From Clostridium sp. Cult3 (GTDB lineage: Bacteria; Bacillota; Clostridia; Tissierellales; Tepidimicrobiaceae), in contig NZ_PPXY01000005.1 in NCBI RefSeq assembly GCF_021655115.1, positions 1 to 34,470 on the forward strand: a DNA stretch of 34,470 nucleotides, read 5' to 3'. Made by a program: the position numbers and the translations under genes. Positions 32,585 to 34,470 of the stretch are shown piece by piece. The first letter of the stretch is position 1. Every line of letters begins with the position of its first letter. Below the pieces are notes generated by a model, which did not search any database, had not been told where the DNA came from, and saw only the letters and a list, made by a program, of their open reading frames with translations.

Positions 32585-33394
32585 ATGGATATAGTAGTAG
32601 TACGTGGAGGCGGCGATATAGCCTCAGGAATTATATATAGACTTTATAAGGCAGGGTTTAAGGTGGTGGTTTTGGAAATAGGCAAGCCTTTAACTATTAG
32701 AAGAACCGTTGCTTTTAGCGAAGCCGTGTATGAAAAAGAGGTAAATATTGAAGGTGTAAAGGGAATATTAGCAGAAGATGTAGATGATATATGGAGAATA
32801 CTAGATGAAGGCGCTGTTCCCGTATATATAGATAGTAAAGGAGAAATATTAAAAGAACTAGAACCTATAGCCTTAGTAGATGCTATTCTTGCCAAAGTAA
32901 ATTTAGGAACCCATAGAGGTATGGCACCTATAACTATAGGGATAGGCCCAGGATTTGAGGCTGGAGTAGATGTGGACCTAGTAGTAGAATCCAAAAGAGG
33001 ACATAATCTAGGAAAGGTTATATATGAAGGAAAAGCTGCAGAAAATACGGGAATTCCTGGGAGCACCTTGGGCTTTAGGGAAGAAAGGGTAATTCGAGCT
33101 CCTGGCGAAGGTATAGTAAATCCCTTGTGTGAAATAGGGGATAAGGTGGAAAAAGGGGATGTAGTATGTACAGTTGGCGAAGAGAAAGTATTAGCTAGAA
33201 TCAGTGGTATCCTTAGGGGAATGTTAAAGGAAGGATTATATGCTAAAGAAGGACTAAAGATTGGAGATATAGACCCGAGAGGAGAAGTAGAAAATGCTTT
33301 TACTATATCTGACAAGGCTAGAGCCGTAGGAGGAGGAGTTCTTGAAGGAATACTATATTTGATCAAGGAAAGGGGAATAGGATATGGACGATAG
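32585..33394 (+). CDS. yqeB: Selenium-dependent molybdenum hydroxylase system protein YqeB
   Basis: This 269-residue protein matches the YqeB/EF2563 family: IVVVRGGGDIASGIIYRLY at the start, a PVYIDS segment, the TIGIGPGFEAGVDVDLVVESKRGH core, and a lipoyl-like RAPGEGIVNPLCEIGDKV stretch. The end is AVGGGVLEGIL. The family marks selenium-dependent molybdenum hydroxylases, and its exact reaction is unknown. GAGAAGGTGA precedes the ATG. The next gene overlaps its end by 11 bases. Confidence 0.92.
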   Translation: MDIVVVRGGGDIASGIIYRLYKAGFKVVVLEIGKPLTIRRTVAFSEAVYEKEVNIEGVKGILAEDVDDIWRILDEGAVPVYIDSKGEILKELEPIALVDAILAKVNLGTHRGMAPITIGIGPGFEAGVDVDLVVESKRGHNLGKVIYEGKAAENTGIPGSTLGFREERVIRAPGEGIVNPLCEIGDKVEKGDVVCTVGEEKVLARISGILRGMLKEGLYAKEGLKIGDIDPRGEVENAFTISDKARAVGGGVLEGILYLIKERGIGYGR

Positions 33395-34190
33395 GCTTAT
33401 AGTAAAGAAAGCTATAGAGGAAGTGGAAAGGGGAAAGGAATTAGCCATTGCAACTATTATAGATGCTAAGGGGTCTACCCCAAGGGAAGCGGGAGCTAAG
33501 ATGGTGGTGTTAGCAGATGGTAGCACATATGGTACCGTTGGTGGTGGTTCCTTGGAAAAGCGAGTTATAGAGCTATGCCTTGAAGCTATAGATGACGGCA
33601 AAAGCCATAGGGTTCATCTTCCCTTGAATGCAGAAGGGGTAGAGATGATCTGTGGTGGAGAAGTAGATGTATTTATAGAGGTATATAAGAATAGGCCTAA
33701 ATTACTGATAGCTGGTGGAGGTCATGTAGGCTATGCAATATATGAGATGGCAGCTTTGTTAGATTTTGATATAGTAGTATTTGAAGATAGGGAGGAGTTT
33801 TTAACTAAGGATAGGTTTCCTAAGGCTAGTGAATTAGTCCTTGGGGATATGAGGGATAATCTAAAGGATTATCCTATAGATGACAACACCTATATAACTA
33901 TAGTCACTCGAGGTCATGCCTATGATGAGGAATGTTTAGAAGTAGTAGTAGGCAGTGATGCCAAATATATTGGTGCTATGGGTTCTAAGAAAAAAGTAAT
34001 AACCATGATGAACAATTTAAAGGATAAGGGCATAGCCCAAGAACAGTTAGATAAAGCCTATGCTCCTATTGGACTTAAGCTATCCAACGAAACGCCTGAA
34101 GAGATAGCTGTTAGCATAATATCAGAAATATTGTTAATTAAGAACCAAGGTGAACTTATACACATGAAGGATACCTTAAAAAGGTTCTAA
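33384..34190 (+). CDS. xdhC: XdhC/CoxI-family molybdenum cofactor insertion protein
   Basis: This 268-residue protein has the XdhC N-terminal domain (GSTPREAGAKM, GTVGGGSLE, and MICGGEVDVFIE with C90) and a C-terminal Rossmann domain (LLIAGGGHVGYAI, later VTRGHAYDE and YIGAMGSKKK). XdhC binds molybdenum cofactor, promotes its sulfuration and inserts it into xanthine-dehydrogenase-type enzymes. It overlaps yqeB by 11 bases and ends the maturation group. No clear terminator follows before the next gene. Confidence 0.94.
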   Translation: MDDRLIVKKAIEEVERGKELAIATIIDAKGSTPREAGAKMVVLADGSTYGTVGGGSLEKRVIELCLEAIDDGKSHRVHLPLNAEGVEMICGGEVDVFIEVYKNRPKLLIAGGGHVGYAIYEMAALLDFDIVVFEDREEFLTKDRFPKASELVLGDMRDNLKDYPIDDNTYITIVTRGHAYDEECLEVVVGSDAKYIGAMGSKKKVITMMNNLKDKGIAQEQLDKAYAPIGLKLSNETPEEIAVSIISEILLIKNQGELIHMKDTLKRF

Positions 34191-34272
34191 ATTTTATAGA
34201 ATATTAACAAAGAAAAGTTAAATACTTTATGCTATGATATGATAGCGAATCATTATTAAAGGAGGTAACATA

Positions 34273-34470
34273 ATGGCAAAACAATATATTTTAGCAGTGC
34301 CAAACTTTAGTGAAGGAAGAAGACAAGAGGTAATAGACGCTATTGCCGATGAAGTGAGAAATAAGGAAGGGGTAACCCTAGTAAGTGTAGAACCAGAACA
34401 CGATTTCAATAGGACAGTACTAACTATATTAGGAGAACCAGAACCACTAAAAGAAGCATTAATAGCCATG
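34273..34470 (+). CDS. Formiminotransferase (FtcD-type), N-terminal fragment cut by window edge
   Basis: The 66 visible residues match the N-terminal domain of glutamate formiminotransferase: LAVPNFSEGRRQEVIDAIAD and EHDFNRTVLTILGEP, with the NRTV motif of the folate-binding subdomain. AAAGGAGG precedes the ATG by seven bases, and two overlapping TATGAT sequences (34233-34243) could be a -10. In histidine breakdown this enzyme moves the formimino group from formiminoglutamate to tetrahydrofolate. In purine-fermenting clostridia a related enzyme acts on formiminoglycine, and the neighbours here favour that reading. The full domain structure, including any cyclodeaminase fusion, is beyond the window. 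Confidence 0.93.
   Translation, partial: MAKQYILAVPNFSEGRRQEVIDAIADEVRNKEGVTLVSVEPEHDFNRTVLTILGEPEPLKEALIAM

Noticed and set aside
32644-33366. 240-codon open frame on the minus strand
   Set aside because: It lies entirely within yqeB on the opposite strand, is rich in Ser/Pro/Thr as expected for a shadow frame, and has no ribosome site.
1-34470. CRISPR array, insertion sequence or prophage
   Set aside because: No regularly spaced repeats, transposase, integrase or phage structural genes are visible on either strand.

Overview
The window looks like chromosome from a low-GC, AT-rich anaerobic Firmicute. A purine-fermenting member of Clostridia or Tissierellia is the best guess. The grounds are strong AGGAGG ribosome sites, TTG/GTG starts, a tungsten-type aldehyde:ferredoxin oxidoreductase, and a molybdenum-hydroxylase cluster carrying the YqeB/YqeC/MocA markers of selenium-dependent enzymes. 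The species cannot be named from the sequence alone.

Layout. (1) 1-3.9 kb is housekeeping: the 3' end of an aldehyde:ferredoxin oxidoreductase, a MoaD/ThiS-like carrier, an atypical RelA/SpoT-domain protein, gltX, and tRNA-Gln(CUG) plus tRNA-Glu(CUC). (2) 4.1-9.7 kb holds an NCS2 xanthine/urate-type permease, a WYL regulator, guanine deaminase and a PucR-type regulator. (3) 9.7-13.8 kb is a LysR-centred block: a cyclase-family hydrolase and a LysR gene on the minus strand, divergent from a short NCS2-like permease and an isochorismatase-fold hydrolase. (4) 14.1-22.8 kb is a bacterial microcompartment (BMC) locus: a cyclic amidohydrolase, a second isochorismatase-fold hydrolase, UbiX, a UbiD-type decarboxylase, BMC-H, an unknown 124-residue protein, BMC-H with a K/E-rich tail, BMC-H, a BMC-associated flavoprotein, BMC-P and a divergent AdeC-like deaminase. 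(5) 22.9-34.2 kb holds an AzgA-type purine permease, a four-subunit molybdenum hydroxylase with a split large subunit, a canonical adenine deaminase, a chemoreceptor, and the maturation genes yqeC, mocA, yqeB and xdhC. (6) The start of a formiminotransferase gene is cut by the right edge.

How it fits together. The enzymes line up step for step with the classical clostridial xanthine fermentation. Guanine, adenine and hypoxanthine or urate are converted to xanthine by guaD, adeC and the molybdenum hydroxylase. Xanthine is hydrolysed to 4-ureido-5-imidazolecarboxylate by the dihydropyrimidinase-like enzyme. The ureido group is removed by an isochorismatase-fold amidase. 4-Amino-5-imidazolecarboxylate is decarboxylated by UbiD with prenyl-FMN from UbiX. 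4-Aminoimidazole is deaminated by the AdeC-like paralog. 4-Imidazolone is opened to formiminoglycine, possibly by the cyclase-family enzyme. The formimino group then passes to tetrahydrofolate through the FtcD-like protein. The middle steps are interleaved with shell genes, so the main proposal is a BMC that encloses imidazole-ring catabolism. It would work without the aldehyde dehydrogenase, phosphotransacylase or BMC-T of classical metabolosomes. The pathway assignment is inference from family chemistry and gene order; shell identity and enzyme families are read directly from motifs.
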